64,000 nucleotides of DNA from Campylobacter volucris (lineage in GTDB: Bacteria; Campylobacterota; Campylobacteria; Campylobacterales; Campylobacteraceae): assembly GCF_008245045.1 (NCBI RefSeq), contig NZ_CP043428.1, positions 1,426,001 through 1,490,000 of the forward strand, given 5' to 3'. Under the pieces are notes generated by a model that was given only the letters and a program-made list of their open reading frames with translations, ran no database searches and was not told the DNA's origin. Below, one piece after another: positions 44,118 through 52,117 of the stretch. Position 1 is the stretch's first letter. Each line of letters begins with the position of its first letter. The position numbers were made by a program, and so were the translations under genes.

Positions 44118-45815
44118 ATGTCAAATGTGCAAACAAACGAGGCTTTAAATTTATTAAGCCTCACTCCAAAAAATGAAAACATCACAAAAGATCAAGAAAA
44201 AGGCGATGGAGAAGAATTTTTAAAATCTTTAATCCAAGCGATTGATGAAAAAAGCGCAAGCTTACCAAAAGATTACAAAACTCCAGAAAAAAAAGATACT
44301 AAAGATATCAAAGATACTAAAGATCTAGTTTTACCAAATGACATCAAAGCTCTTGATGATAAAGATGCTTTAAAATTGTTTGAAAATGCAAATTTTATAC
44401 AAATTCTTTCTTTGTTAGAAGTATTACAAAGCGATAGTAAAGATATAAAATTAAACAAATTAGTTAAAGATAATTTTGCTTTATTAAGTGTTGAAAAAAA
44501 CATCCACAAATTAAAAAGCATTAAAAACATTAATGAACTTTTAAATATAGCTAAAGATTTAGGTTTAAATATCAAAAATATAAAATTTGAACAAATAAAA
44601 GATTTAAAAGAAGCTTTTCCAAATTTAGATAAAAAAGGATTTTTTGATATTCCTAAACAAAACAACACAAATGTTTTTCAAGATTTAATCAATCAAAAAA
44701 TTTCAAACTATTTAAAAGAAGAACCTGTTAAAAAAACTACTTTTAATAAAACTAAAGAAAACGATTCAACATCATTGCTATCATCAGCTTTAAAAAACAT
44801 AGATTTGTCTAAAAAAACTAAAGAGCTTGATAAAAAAGATGATATTAAAAAACTTGACTTAAAAGAACATATCGATGAAAAAATTCAGCTTAATAACGAA
44901 AAAGAAATAAAAGATAAAAAAATTATTGATAATCCTTTAGAGACAACCAAAACAAAAACTACTTCTAAATTAAATGATGTAGAAATTATCAATCTTGCTC
45001 AAAATTCCAATAAAGATTTAACTCAAGATAAGAAAAAAATTGATAAAAAAATAAACACAGAAGAGCTAAAAATAACAAACAATGAAGAAAGTTTTTCCAA
45101 AAAAATAAATTCTGTTTTAGAAAATTCAAAAGAATTAAAAACTGAGCCTGCTAATACAAAAAATCAAACTTCACAAGTTCAACAAGCTCAGCAAATTCAG
45201 CAAGAAAATAAAATAAATTTAGAAAATTTGTTAAGTTCTCAAGATAAAACTTTAAAAACTCAAAAAAATGAGCAAAACTCTACCATGTTTAGTGATATAT
45301 TTAAAAATACTCAAGAGCATACAAAAAATGATGAGCAAACACCACAAGAAAATTTAAATTCTTTTGTAAAAGACATGAATAGAGTATCGAATAATTTTAT
45401 TAAAAATCAAAACATACCAATGAAAGAAACTTTTAATGATTTTGCTCAAGAATTTAAAGAAAAGGTAGAAAGTTATAAAGCACCTATTACTAGATTTAGC
45501 ATTACTTTAAATCCTCATAATTTAGGAGAAGTTGAAGTAACATTGGTTCAAAGAGGATCTAATCTAAACATCAGTTTTAACTCAAATCAAAACACACTAA
45601 ATCTTTTCATACAACACCAAGCAGAATTTAAAAATGCTTTGGTAAATATGGGATTTACTAACTTAGAAATGAATTTTAGCGATCAAGGAAGAAAAGAACA
45701 AAACCAACAACAAAAACACAAGCAAAACAACAATCACAAAGAAGATAAGGTGAATTTTGAAAAAGAAATTCAAGAAAAACCAAGCTTAGAAATGGTTTTA
45801 GCAAAATATTTCTAA
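44118..45815 (+). CDS. fliK: Flagellar hook-length control protein FliK
   Basis: FliK is secreted by the flagellar export system and switches export from hook to filament subunits when the hook is long enough. The 565 residues contain a charged N-terminus with short repeats (KKDTKDIKDTKDL, residues 58-70) and a helical domain at 92-176 shared with the upstream small protein. A long Lys/Asn/Gln-rich disordered ruler-like centre follows. The conserved C-terminal domain (about 450-530) has ITRFSITLNPHNLGEVEVTL and MGFTNLEMNFSDQ. It follows the Cj0040-like gene by three bases. A second sigma-54 promoter begins just after its stop. Confidence 0.93.
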   Translation: MSNVQTNEALNLLSLTPKNENITKDQEKGDGEEFLKSLIQAIDEKSASLPKDYKTPEKKDTKDIKDTKDLVLPNDIKALDDKDALKLFENANFIQILSLLEVLQSDSKDIKLNKLVKDNFALLSVEKNIHKLKSIKNINELLNIAKDLGLNIKNIKFEQIKDLKEAFPNLDKKGFFDIPKQNNTNVFQDLINQKISNYLKEEPVKKTTFNKTKENDSTSLLSSALKNIDLSKKTKELDKKDDIKKLDLKEHIDEKIQLNNEKEIKDKKIIDNPLETTKTKTTSKLNDVEIINLAQNSNKDLTQDKKKIDKKINTEELKITNNEESFSKKINSVLENSKELKTEPANTKNQTSQVQQAQQIQQENKINLENLLSSQDKTLKTQKNEQNSTMFSDIFKNTQEHTKNDEQTPQENLNSFVKDMNRVSNNFIKNQNIPMKETFNDFAQEFKEKVESYKAPITRFSITLNPHNLGEVEVTLVQRGSNLNISFNSNQNTLNLFIQHQAEFKNALVNMGFTNLEMNFSDQGRKEQNQQQKHKQNNNHKEDKVNFEKEIQEKPSLEMVLAKYF

Positions 45816-45833
45816 ATGGAATATTTTTTGCTT
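45816..45833 (+). promoter_or_regulatory. Sigma-54 (RpoN) promoter for flgD-flgE
   Basis: ATGGAATATTTTTTGCTTG has GG at 45818-45819 and GC at 45830-45831, ten bases apart. It lies directly after the fliK stop and 32 bases before the flgD start, giving the last two genes of the operon their own start point. Confidence 0.8.
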
Positions 45834-45864
45834 GATAGTTAAAAAACTATAAAAAAGGATTTTT

Positions 45865-46935
45865 ATGTCAAATATCAACACACAAAATTTACAAAGTCTT
45901 TTGACTGCAAACACAAGAGATGCTCAAAGTCCTTTAGCAGCTAGTGCAAGAAATGCTCAAAATCCTTCCACTGCCAATACAAGAGATGTTAAAAACACAA
46001 AAGATGATTCTCATATAGAACAGGGCAATGATGGTATAGTAAGCAACCCTGGTGCAGAACTTGACAAAGATGCTTTCTTAAAACTTCTTTTGATAGAGCT
46101 TCAGCACCAAGATCCAACAGATCCTATGGACACAGAAAAAATGCTTACTCAAACAGCTCAGCTTTCAGCACTTGAAATGCAAGATAATACTAATAAAACT
46201 ATGACTCAATTAGTTGGAGCGATGACGAAACTACAAAATTCCATCGCAGCAAGCACAGGTATGAGCGCACTAGCTGCTGTTGGAAAACTTGCAACTGTTA
46301 GAGATAATTATCTTATAGTAGCAGATGATGATATACAATTTCAAATCAATATGTATTTACCTAAAGAACCTCAAAAAGGTAATAAAACAGATGTTGAAAC
46401 TAAAGAATTTGAGCTTAAGAAAAATGGTGAAGATAAATTAGATATCACAGGTAAAGTAGATAAAGAAGTTGCAAAACCTGGTGATACCATCCACATTAAA
46501 TTAAAAGATGATAAAGGCCAAGAAGAGACAGTTCAAGCTGTTGTAGGAGAAGATCAAACATTTAAAATATTAGGTCATACACCAAGTGTTGATATCAAAA
46601 CTGCTAAGATTGATTCAGCTTATAAATCTGATAGTGCTCCTGTTACTTTTACAATTTATAACGAAGCTGGAGATCCTGTTAGAACTATGAGTGTTAAAGA
46701 TATGAGCGCTGGTATGAAACAAATAGTATGGGATAGAACTGATGATAGTGGAAATCCTGTACCATCTGGAAAATACTATGTTAGAGCAAGCTATGTAGCA
46801 GAAGGTGGCGAAACAGTCAATTCAACTTATGGTGCATACCCTATAACCGGTGTTAAATTCGAAGAAGGTGAAGCCTTAGTTGGGATGGGCGGTAGCTGGG
46901 TTAAATGGGAAGATATTAAAGAGATTACAGGATAA
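45865..46935 (+). CDS. flgD: Flagellar hook-cap (scaffold) protein FlgD
   Basis: FlgD caps the growing hook and guides hook subunit assembly. The conserved N-terminal block (FLKLLLIELQHQDPTDPMDT, residues 71-90, and QTAQLSALEMQ) follows an unusual leader with imperfect repeats, NTRDAQSP, SARNAQNP and NTRDVKN (residues 16-44). Residues about 172-256 are an extra beta-rich domain that aligns with a segment of FlgE. The usual C-terminal part (TFTIYNEAGDPVRTM, WDRTDDSGNPVPSGKYYVRA) completes the protein. Length 356 exceeds the roughly 230 of E. coli FlgD because of the leader and insert. flgE follows by three bases. Confidence 0.93.
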   Translation: MSNINTQNLQSLLTANTRDAQSPLAASARNAQNPSTANTRDVKNTKDDSHIEQGNDGIVSNPGAELDKDAFLKLLLIELQHQDPTDPMDTEKMLTQTAQLSALEMQDNTNKTMTQLVGAMTKLQNSIAASTGMSALAAVGKLATVRDNYLIVADDDIQFQINMYLPKEPQKGNKTDVETKEFELKKNGEDKLDITGKVDKEVAKPGDTIHIKLKDDKGQEETVQAVVGEDQTFKILGHTPSVDIKTAKIDSAYKSDSAPVTFTIYNEAGDPVRTMSVKDMSAGMKQIVWDRTDDSGNPVPSGKYYVRASYVAEGGETVNSTYGAYPITGVKFEEGEALVGMGGSWVKWEDIKEITG

Positions 46936-46938
46936 AAT

Positions 46939-48564
46939 ATGTTTACAGCATTTTATAATGGAGTAAATGGAGTAAAATCCCAAAGTTATGGTATAGACAA
47001 TACCGCTCATAATATCTCTAATGTTAATACAGTAGGTTTTAAATACTCTGAAGTTGGATTTAAAGATGTATTTTATAGCACTTTAACAACCCAATCTTAC
47101 AATAATGGTCAAGTAGGATATGGCTCAGTAGCTGGATCTGCAACAGATATATTTGAACAAGGTCCTTTAGTAGCAACCGATCATGAATTTGATGTAGCTA
47201 TAAATGGAAAAGGATTTTTTGGAGTATCTAATGGCAATGGGGTGTATTATACTAGAAACGGAGCTTTTAGACCTGATGCTAATGGAAATTTAGTAGATGC
47301 TAATGGAAACTATGTCTTAGGAACTATGAATCCATCATTACAAGAAATTCAATTAAGCGATAGAGTTTCAAATATGTTTGGACAACAATTTGGTCAAAAA
47401 GTAACCACTGCTATCACAGGAAAACCTGGAGAAAATTTCCAAATAGGAGGGGTTAATACCCAAGGTCCAATTTCTGTTCCTAAAAATCTTTATTTACCAC
47501 CTCAACCAACCCAAAATATAACTTGGAGTGGAAATTTAGACACAAGCACTAAAACTGAAGCTGTAAAGGTTGATGTTGATATTAAAAAAATTAATTTTAA
47601 ACAAAACGAAGATGGCACTGTAAATATTTCAGGTAGTGTTAAAGATGATAAAATATTTGGATTAAAACCTGGTGATAGTATTTATTTTACCATAGCAGAT
47701 GAAAAAGGAGCTACTCAAACCCTAGAAGCTAAGTTGGATGAAAATTTTGCTTTTACTTTAGAAAATAAAAAATTAGACAAAATTGATACTACAACTGCCA
47801 AGCTTCAAGAAGCACACTTAAGCGTAGAAAAAGAAGTAGCTGATAGCACCGAATTATCAGCAAAATTGATTAATCCTGATGGTTCTACAAGCTGGGTAAA
47901 AGTTAAACTAGATAGAGTCTTACCTCAAAATGGAACCAATTTAGAATACAAAGCCGTAGCGCAAGTATATGATCAAGATGGAAACAAAACAGGCGGGACA
48001 ACAGAAGGCTTAATAACTTTTAATGAATCAGGAGCTTTAGTTTCAAACACACTAACTTCTATAGATAACAATGGGGTAAGAGTAAATATAAATCTTGGTT
48101 CATACTATGATCCAAATATACCAAATTCAGGGTATGATGGTCTTCATGCACTAAAAAATAAACAACCTTCAGTGCATACTAAAACAGATGGTCTTGGAGA
48201 AGGGTTTTTAAATAATTATGCTATTAATACAGATGGAACTATTATCGCAACCTTTACAAATGGCGAACAAATTCCTATAGCAAAATTAGCATTATTTAAT
48301 TTTATGAATGAACAAGGTTTAGAAAAACTTGGTGAAAATTTATACGGACAAACTTCAAATAGCGGTGCTCCAACTTTTTTACTAAGCGATAATGGAACCT
48401 TTAGCACAGCTTCATTTAAGGGTAGTTATTTAGAGCAATCTAATGTAGATTTATCTATAGAATTTACCAACTTAATCACTTTACAAAAAGCATATGATTC
48501 AAGCAGTAAAAGTATCACTACTGCTGATCAAATGATACAAAAAGCTATTAATATGAAACGCTAA
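46939..48564 (+). CDS. flgE: FlgE-family flagellar hook protein
   Basis: The 541 residues start with the flagellar rod/hook motif (FYNGVNGVKSQSYGIDN and TAHNISNVNTVGFKYSE) and end with the matching C-terminal helix (LEQSNVDLSIEFTNLI and DQMIQKAINMKR). FlgE-type core domains lie between (GPLVATDHEFDVAINGKGFF). Residues 210-296 form an inserted beta domain similar to one in FlgD. Corresponds to C. jejuni Cj0043; that species has a second, longer hook protein gene elsewhere, so this may not be the main hook subunit. The 3' end overlaps the converging 159-residue gene by 17 bases. Confidence 0.9.
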   Translation: MFTAFYNGVNGVKSQSYGIDNTAHNISNVNTVGFKYSEVGFKDVFYSTLTTQSYNNGQVGYGSVAGSATDIFEQGPLVATDHEFDVAINGKGFFGVSNGNGVYYTRNGAFRPDANGNLVDANGNYVLGTMNPSLQEIQLSDRVSNMFGQQFGQKVTTAITGKPGENFQIGGVNTQGPISVPKNLYLPPQPTQNITWSGNLDTSTKTEAVKVDVDIKKINFKQNEDGTVNISGSVKDDKIFGLKPGDSIYFTIADEKGATQTLEAKLDENFAFTLENKKLDKIDTTTAKLQEAHLSVEKEVADSTELSAKLINPDGSTSWVKVKLDRVLPQNGTNLEYKAVAQVYDQDGNKTGGTTEGLITFNESGALVSNTLTSIDNNGVRVNINLGSYYDPNIPNSGYDGLHALKNKQPSVHTKTDGLGEGFLNNYAINTDGTIIATFTNGEQIPIAKLALFNFMNEQGLEKLGENLYGQTSNSGAPTFLLSDNGTFSTASFKGSYLEQSNVDLSIEFTNLITLQKAYDSSSKSITTADQMIQKAINMKR

Positions 48565-49015
48565 TTTTATTTGGCGTTTCTTTGTTTTGATCTTTTTCTA
48601 TAATATAACCTACTTCTTGTTCAAAAAATTCAATCACTCTTTGTTGGATCAAAGAATCTTCTTCATTTTGTTCTAAAAAAAGCTTAAGTTTATCAAAATT
48701 TATCTTTTGAGCATAACGCGGATGAGTTTTTAAAAGAAAGGCTATATTTTTAAGCAAAGAATCCAAACTCATAGCATTTTTCAAAACCCTTTCTGCATAT
48801 TCTTTGGAAGTTTGGACTAAAACAGCTTGCCTACTTTTATCATTAGGATAAATATCTTTAGCTGCTTGAGCTAAAACATCCCATGTTTGTGGTTTTATAT
48901 TTTTACTAGTTGCTATTACTGCTGCAAAAGATTTTGCCCTAAATTCTAAAGATAAATGACTTGGAACAAAAATTTCTCTAAATTTAGATAAAAAGTTTGC
49001 AAATAAATTCATCAT
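48548..49015 (-). CDS. Uncharacterised protein (Cj0044c-like)
   Basis: I do not recognise a named family. ATG 49015 is chosen because GAGGT lies five bases ahead; this gives 155 residues beginning MMNLFANFLSKF. The protein is helical, has no clear signal peptide or membrane segment, and contains SLEFRAKSFAAVIATSKNIK near residues 20-39 and KDIYPNDKSRQAVLVQTSKEY near 53-73. The position behind flgE matches Cj0044c in C. jejuni. It converges with flgE and overlaps it by 17 bases, so read-through of one could interfere with the other. Confidence 0.6.
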   Translation of the reverse strand: MMNLFANFLSKFREIFVPSHLSLEFRAKSFAAVIATSKNIKPQTWDVLAQAAKDIYPNDKSRQAVLVQTSKEYAERVLKNAMSLDSLLKNIAFLLKTHPRYAQKINFDKLKLFLEQNEEDSLIQQRVIEFFEQEVGYIIEKDQNKETPNKISVSY

Positions 49016-49049
49016 TTTACACCTCAATGTTTTTTAAGATATTTTAAGC

Positions 49050-49055
49050 TATCAT
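49050..49055 (+). promoter_or_regulatory. -10 element for the SRP RNA
   Basis: TATCAT lies about seven bases before the start of the SRP RNA, in a T-rich region that also serves the divergent 155-residue gene. Confidence 0.4.
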
Positions 49056-49061
49056 TTTGTT

Positions 49062-49169
49062 CGCCTTCTCTTAGACCTGTGCAATGCTATTTTTAAGCAC
49101 CGCTTCAGGGTGGGAACACAGCAGAGCACTTGATCTTAGTGTGTGCCGCAGTCATCTGGGAGAGGGTTT
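49062..49169 (+). ncRNA. ffs: Signal recognition particle RNA (4.5S)
   Basis: The region folds as one long hairpin. CCTTCTCTTAGA (49064-49075) pairs fully with TCTGGGAGAGGG (49155-49166) through GC, AU and GU pairs. The apical domain has the SRP helix 8 signature CAGGGTGGGAACACAGCAG, which binds Ffh, with the GGAA-type loop. GCAATGCTA and GTGTGCCGC match E. coli 4.5S RNA at equivalent places. A short T-run ends the gene. It works with Ffh to deliver membrane proteins. Confidence 0.92.
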
Positions 49170-50386
49170 TAAATTTTAAAATACTCTTTAATATTCTCAC
49201 ATATCTTAAAGAAATTTACTCCATTAATTGTTGGATTTTCCTTAAAATTATCAAACATTCCATTAAAGCCACTTTCTAATTCTTTAGACTTTACCCCATA
49301 ACTTATAGACAAAGCTGCTTCTATAAATGCTGCAAGTTTATCACAATATTTTAAAGCCTTACCATCAATTGCTTTAAAATGATCTTCATTAACCGCATCC
49401 AAACTTCCACTATAAACGCTTGGCTTGTTATTAAAAATACGATTTTCAAATTCATTCTTTATAAATACATTATCAGATTTTTCTCTAATACCTAATATAT
49501 AGCTAAATTCTTCTTTTAAAGAATGTGGTATAAAAGGTAAAATCTTCTCATTTATAAGCTTCATCTCATATTCATTAATAATTTCATTTAAACCATCTAT
49601 GCCATATTTCACAGGAGATATAATATCTCTTGTCAAACTCTCTGGCAAATCATGAAATAAAGCACAATAAAAATTACTTTCTAACCTACCATCGCAAGCA
49701 TTTATTTTTAAAGAATAAAAATAACTTAAAATCGCCACTACAAGCATATGACCTAAAACTGCAGTTTCTGGAATCCTTGGAGTTTGAGCCCAACGCTTTT
49801 GAAAACGCAAACGCCCGCTTAAGTCAATGATTTTTGCTATTTTTTGATTTAGAGCAATTTTTCTAGCTCCAATTAACTCATAATAATCTTCTAATTCTTC
49901 TTCAACCTTAGCTTTAATCTCATCAATATCATGTAAAAAAGAACTGGTTTGATACACTATATTAAATTCCCATTTTGTAGCAAAATACGAAGCAGCTTTT
50001 AAAATAAGTCTTTCTTTTGCGTGATCTTGCCCTTTTAAAAAATTTTCATATCTTGCTAAAAATTGACCATTTTCTATATCTTGTATCATAGGAGAAATTT
50101 TACTCAATACCCAAGCACTCATTTGCTCATTTTTAGCACGCATAATCTCATGATACACATCAGGACGGATGTCAGTTACTACAACCCTGCTTAAAAATTC
50201 AAAAATCCCAGCTTCTATAATAAAACACATATTGACATCTTTTTCCATCTTAGCCATAAAATATGCGATAATAAATTTATGTGCTTGTTTATCAAGCTCA
50301 ACTAAATTTGTCATTCTAGGATAATCATTCCATCTTGAAATAGACGCAGCTTTAAAAATATGCTCTATTAATTCTACACTAATCAT
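49169..50386 (-). CDS. HD-domain phosphohydrolase
   Basis: The 405-residue protein carries HD-domain metal motifs: a first His in DKQAHKFIIAYFM near residue 32, HMLVVAILSYFYS near 215, and the diagnostic HD pair in ALFHDLPESLTRDIISPVK near 245-263. The layout resembles YfbR-like 5'-nucleotidases and HD_3-type hydrolases but is longer. Its substrate, probably a nucleotide, is not known. The start ATG has an AAAGGCAAAT context. Its stop overlaps the end of the SRP RNA by one base, and it is preceded by the Fic gene with 76 bases between. Confidence 0.7.
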   Translation of the reverse strand: MISVELIEHIFKAASISRWNDYPRMTNLVELDKQAHKFIIAYFMAKMEKDVNMCFIIEAGIFEFLSRVVVTDIRPDVYHEIMRAKNEQMSAWVLSKISPMIQDIENGQFLARYENFLKGQDHAKERLILKAASYFATKWEFNIVYQTSSFLHDIDEIKAKVEEELEDYYELIGARKIALNQKIAKIIDLSGRLRFQKRWAQTPRIPETAVLGHMLVVAILSYFYSLKINACDGRLESNFYCALFHDLPESLTRDIISPVKYGIDGLNEIINEYEMKLINEKILPFIPHSLKEEFSYILGIREKSDNVFIKNEFENRIFNNKPSVYSGSLDAVNEDHFKAIDGKALKYCDKLAAFIEAALSISYGVKSKELESGFNGMFDNFKENPTINGVNFFKICENIKEYFKI

Positions 50387-50462
50387 TATTTGCCTTTTTA
50401 ATTGTGATTTTACTTTATTTTAAAATCTTTAGCAAATTTTATTTATCTTTTATATATTAAAA

Positions 50463-51071
50463 TCAATATAATTGTTTTATTTTATAAAGCATATATCCTT
50501 CATAATGATAACTTGCATCAATCCCTCTTGCAAACACATTAAAACTATTAATATCGTCACTCAAGGCATTTTTGATTAAAATTTTTATTTCTACATCTTT
50601 AATAGGACTTCTTTGCATGGCCATTATATAATCATCTTTGTCTATCAAACTCCAATCAACTACTTTTTTTAATTCTTTTTTGAGTATCAAATCAAGCCAG
50701 ATTCTCATACTCCTACCATTTCCTTCTCTAAAAGGATGGGCTATATTCATTTCTACATATTTTTCTATGATTTGTTCAAAACAAGATTGTTCCATAAGTT
50801 CGATTTTTTTAATTGCTTCATGCAAATAAACAGCGGGAATAAATCTAAAATATCCTTTTGAGATATTTACATCTCTAATTTTTCCTGCAAAATCATAAAT
50901 ATCTTCAAATAATTTTTGGTGAATTATCTTTAAACTTTCAAATTTTCCAGCTTTCAAAGTATCTAAAAATCCGCTCTCAAACAATGCTTTTACTTTTAGT
51001 TTGCTTATTTTTTCTTCTTCTTTGGCCAGCTCTAATTCATTTTTTATGCCAAGTTTATTATCAAGTATCAT
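50463..51071 (-). CDS. Fic-domain protein, class III, probable AMP-transferase
   Basis: The 202 residues carry the Fic motif HPFREGNGRSMR (H112-R123), complete for nucleotide transfer, and the target-docking flap GYFRFIPAVYL near 73-83. DFAGKIRDVNISKG (60-73) is also conserved. Near the C-terminus SYHYEG (S187-G192) fits the inhibitory-helix motif (S/T)xxxE(G/N). Having it at the end marks class III, as in the Neisseria enzyme, which controls itself through that helix. It should AMPylate a protein target, perhaps gyrase or topoisomerase as in some relatives; the target here is unknown. It stands alone with no adjacent antitoxin gene. The ATG at 51071 has AGGATAT close by. Confidence 0.85.
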   Translation of the reverse strand: MILDNKLGIKNELELAKEEEKISKLKVKALFESGFLDTLKAGKFESLKIIHQKLFEDIYDFAGKIRDVNISKGYFRFIPAVYLHEAIKKIELMEQSCFEQIIEKYVEMNIAHPFREGNGRSMRIWLDLILKKELKKVVDWSLIDKDDYIMAMQRSPIKDVEIKILIKNALSDDINSFNVFARGIDASYHYEGYMLYKIKQLY

Positions 51072-51136
51072 ATCCTAAGCCTTTAAAGCTTATATTTTAT
51101 AAAATATTTATTATAAAATTGATTAATTTTTGCAAT

Positions 51137-52117
51137 TTAAAGATCTTTTATATTATTTAACTTAAGATAAATTTTTTCTCCTATAGTAATTTTTTCATTA
51201 TGATAGATACTAAATTTATTTCCTTTTAAATCGAGTCCAATTTCATAAAATTCACCATAAAAATTACACTCTAAAACCAAAGCTTGCAATGAAGTTTGAT
51301 TTTTAGAAATTTTAAGATCATTTGGACGCAAAATTCCATTTTTTTTCTTTAAATACTCTTTAAAAGCAAAATCACTAATTTTAGCCTCATCGATATAAAA
51401 AGCCTCTCCTAAAAATCTTGCACTTTCGATATTTTTAGGGAAATAATACAAATTATAAGCATCATTATAATCTAAAATTTTACCCTCATGGATTAAAGCA
51501 ATATTATCAGATAAATAAAAAGCATCTTCTTTATCGTGTGTGACAAAAATCGCACTAAGCTTGTGAGCTTTTAAAATATTTTTAATTTCTTTACGCATTT
51601 TTACGCTTAAAGTGTGATTTAAATTTGAAAAAGGCTCATCAAAAAGTACTAGTTTTGGCCTTGCGACTATAGTCCTTGCCAAAGCTACTCTTTGAGCTTG
51701 CCCACCACTTAGCTCATTAGGATAACGACACAAAAGCTCATTTAAATTTAAAATTTCTAAAAGCTCATTTAATCTTTTATTTTGTTCATTTTTATTTAAA
51801 TGTGAAATTCCAAAACAAATATTTTCTTTCACATTTAAATGAGGAAATAAAGCATAATCTTGAAATAAGACCCCAACATCTCTTTGCTGAGGAGGTAAAT
51901 ATAATTTTTTTGAAGCAACTAGCTTATCTTCTATATAAATTTCTCCTTCATTAATTTCAAAAAACCCAGCTATACACCCAAGCAAAGAACTTTTTCCACA
52001 ACCACTCTCACCTAAAATGCTTAAAATTTCACCTTCTTGCAAACTAAGAGAAATACCCTTTAACACACTTGTAGTTGAAAATGATTTGTGTAAATTTTCT
52101 ATTTTTAATACTTGCAC
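51137..52117 (-). CDS. cfbpC: Ferric iron ABC transporter, ATPase subunit
   Basis: The 326-residue ATPase powers CfbpB. Walker A is LGESGCGKSS near residue 36, the ABC signature LSGGQAQRVALARTI near 136, and Walker B LVLFDEPFSNLN near 158, with the switch His in FVTHDKEDAF near 193. A TOBE-like C-terminal domain follows (GILRPNDLKIS). FbpC/AfuC type by this layout and by operon context. It overlaps cfbpB by 13 bases and is the last gene of the three-gene unit. Confidence 0.93.
   Translation of the reverse strand: MQVLKIENLHKSFSTTSVLKGISLSLQEGEILSILGESGCGKSSLLGCIAGFFEINEGEIYIEDKLVASKKLYLPPQQRDVGVLFQDYALFPHLNVKENICFGISHLNKNEQNKRLNELLEILNLNELLCRYPNELSGGQAQRVALARTIVARPKLVLFDEPFSNLNHTLSVKMRKEIKNILKAHKLSAIFVTHDKEDAFYLSDNIALIHEGKILDYNDAYNLYYFPKNIESARFLGEAFYIDEAKISDFAFKEYLKKKNGILRPNDLKISKNQTSLQALVLECNFYGEFYEIGLDLKGNKFSIYHNEKITIGEKIYLKLNNIKDL

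Noticed and set aside
44277-44330. Short KDTKDIKDTKDL coding repeat in fliK as a regulatory DNA repeat
   Set aside because: It is in frame, explained by the protein repeat, and too short and uneven to be a separate DNA element.
44273-44668. 131-codon minus-strand frame
   Set aside because: It is antisense to the Lys/Asp-rich fliK 5' part, which makes long Phe/Ser/Leu-rich shadows. No start signal is seen.
50463-51071. Fic gene as a toxin of a FicT-FicA toxin-antitoxin pair
   Set aside because: No antitoxin-sized gene lies next to it, and the inhibitory motif is inside the Fic protein itself, which marks class III.
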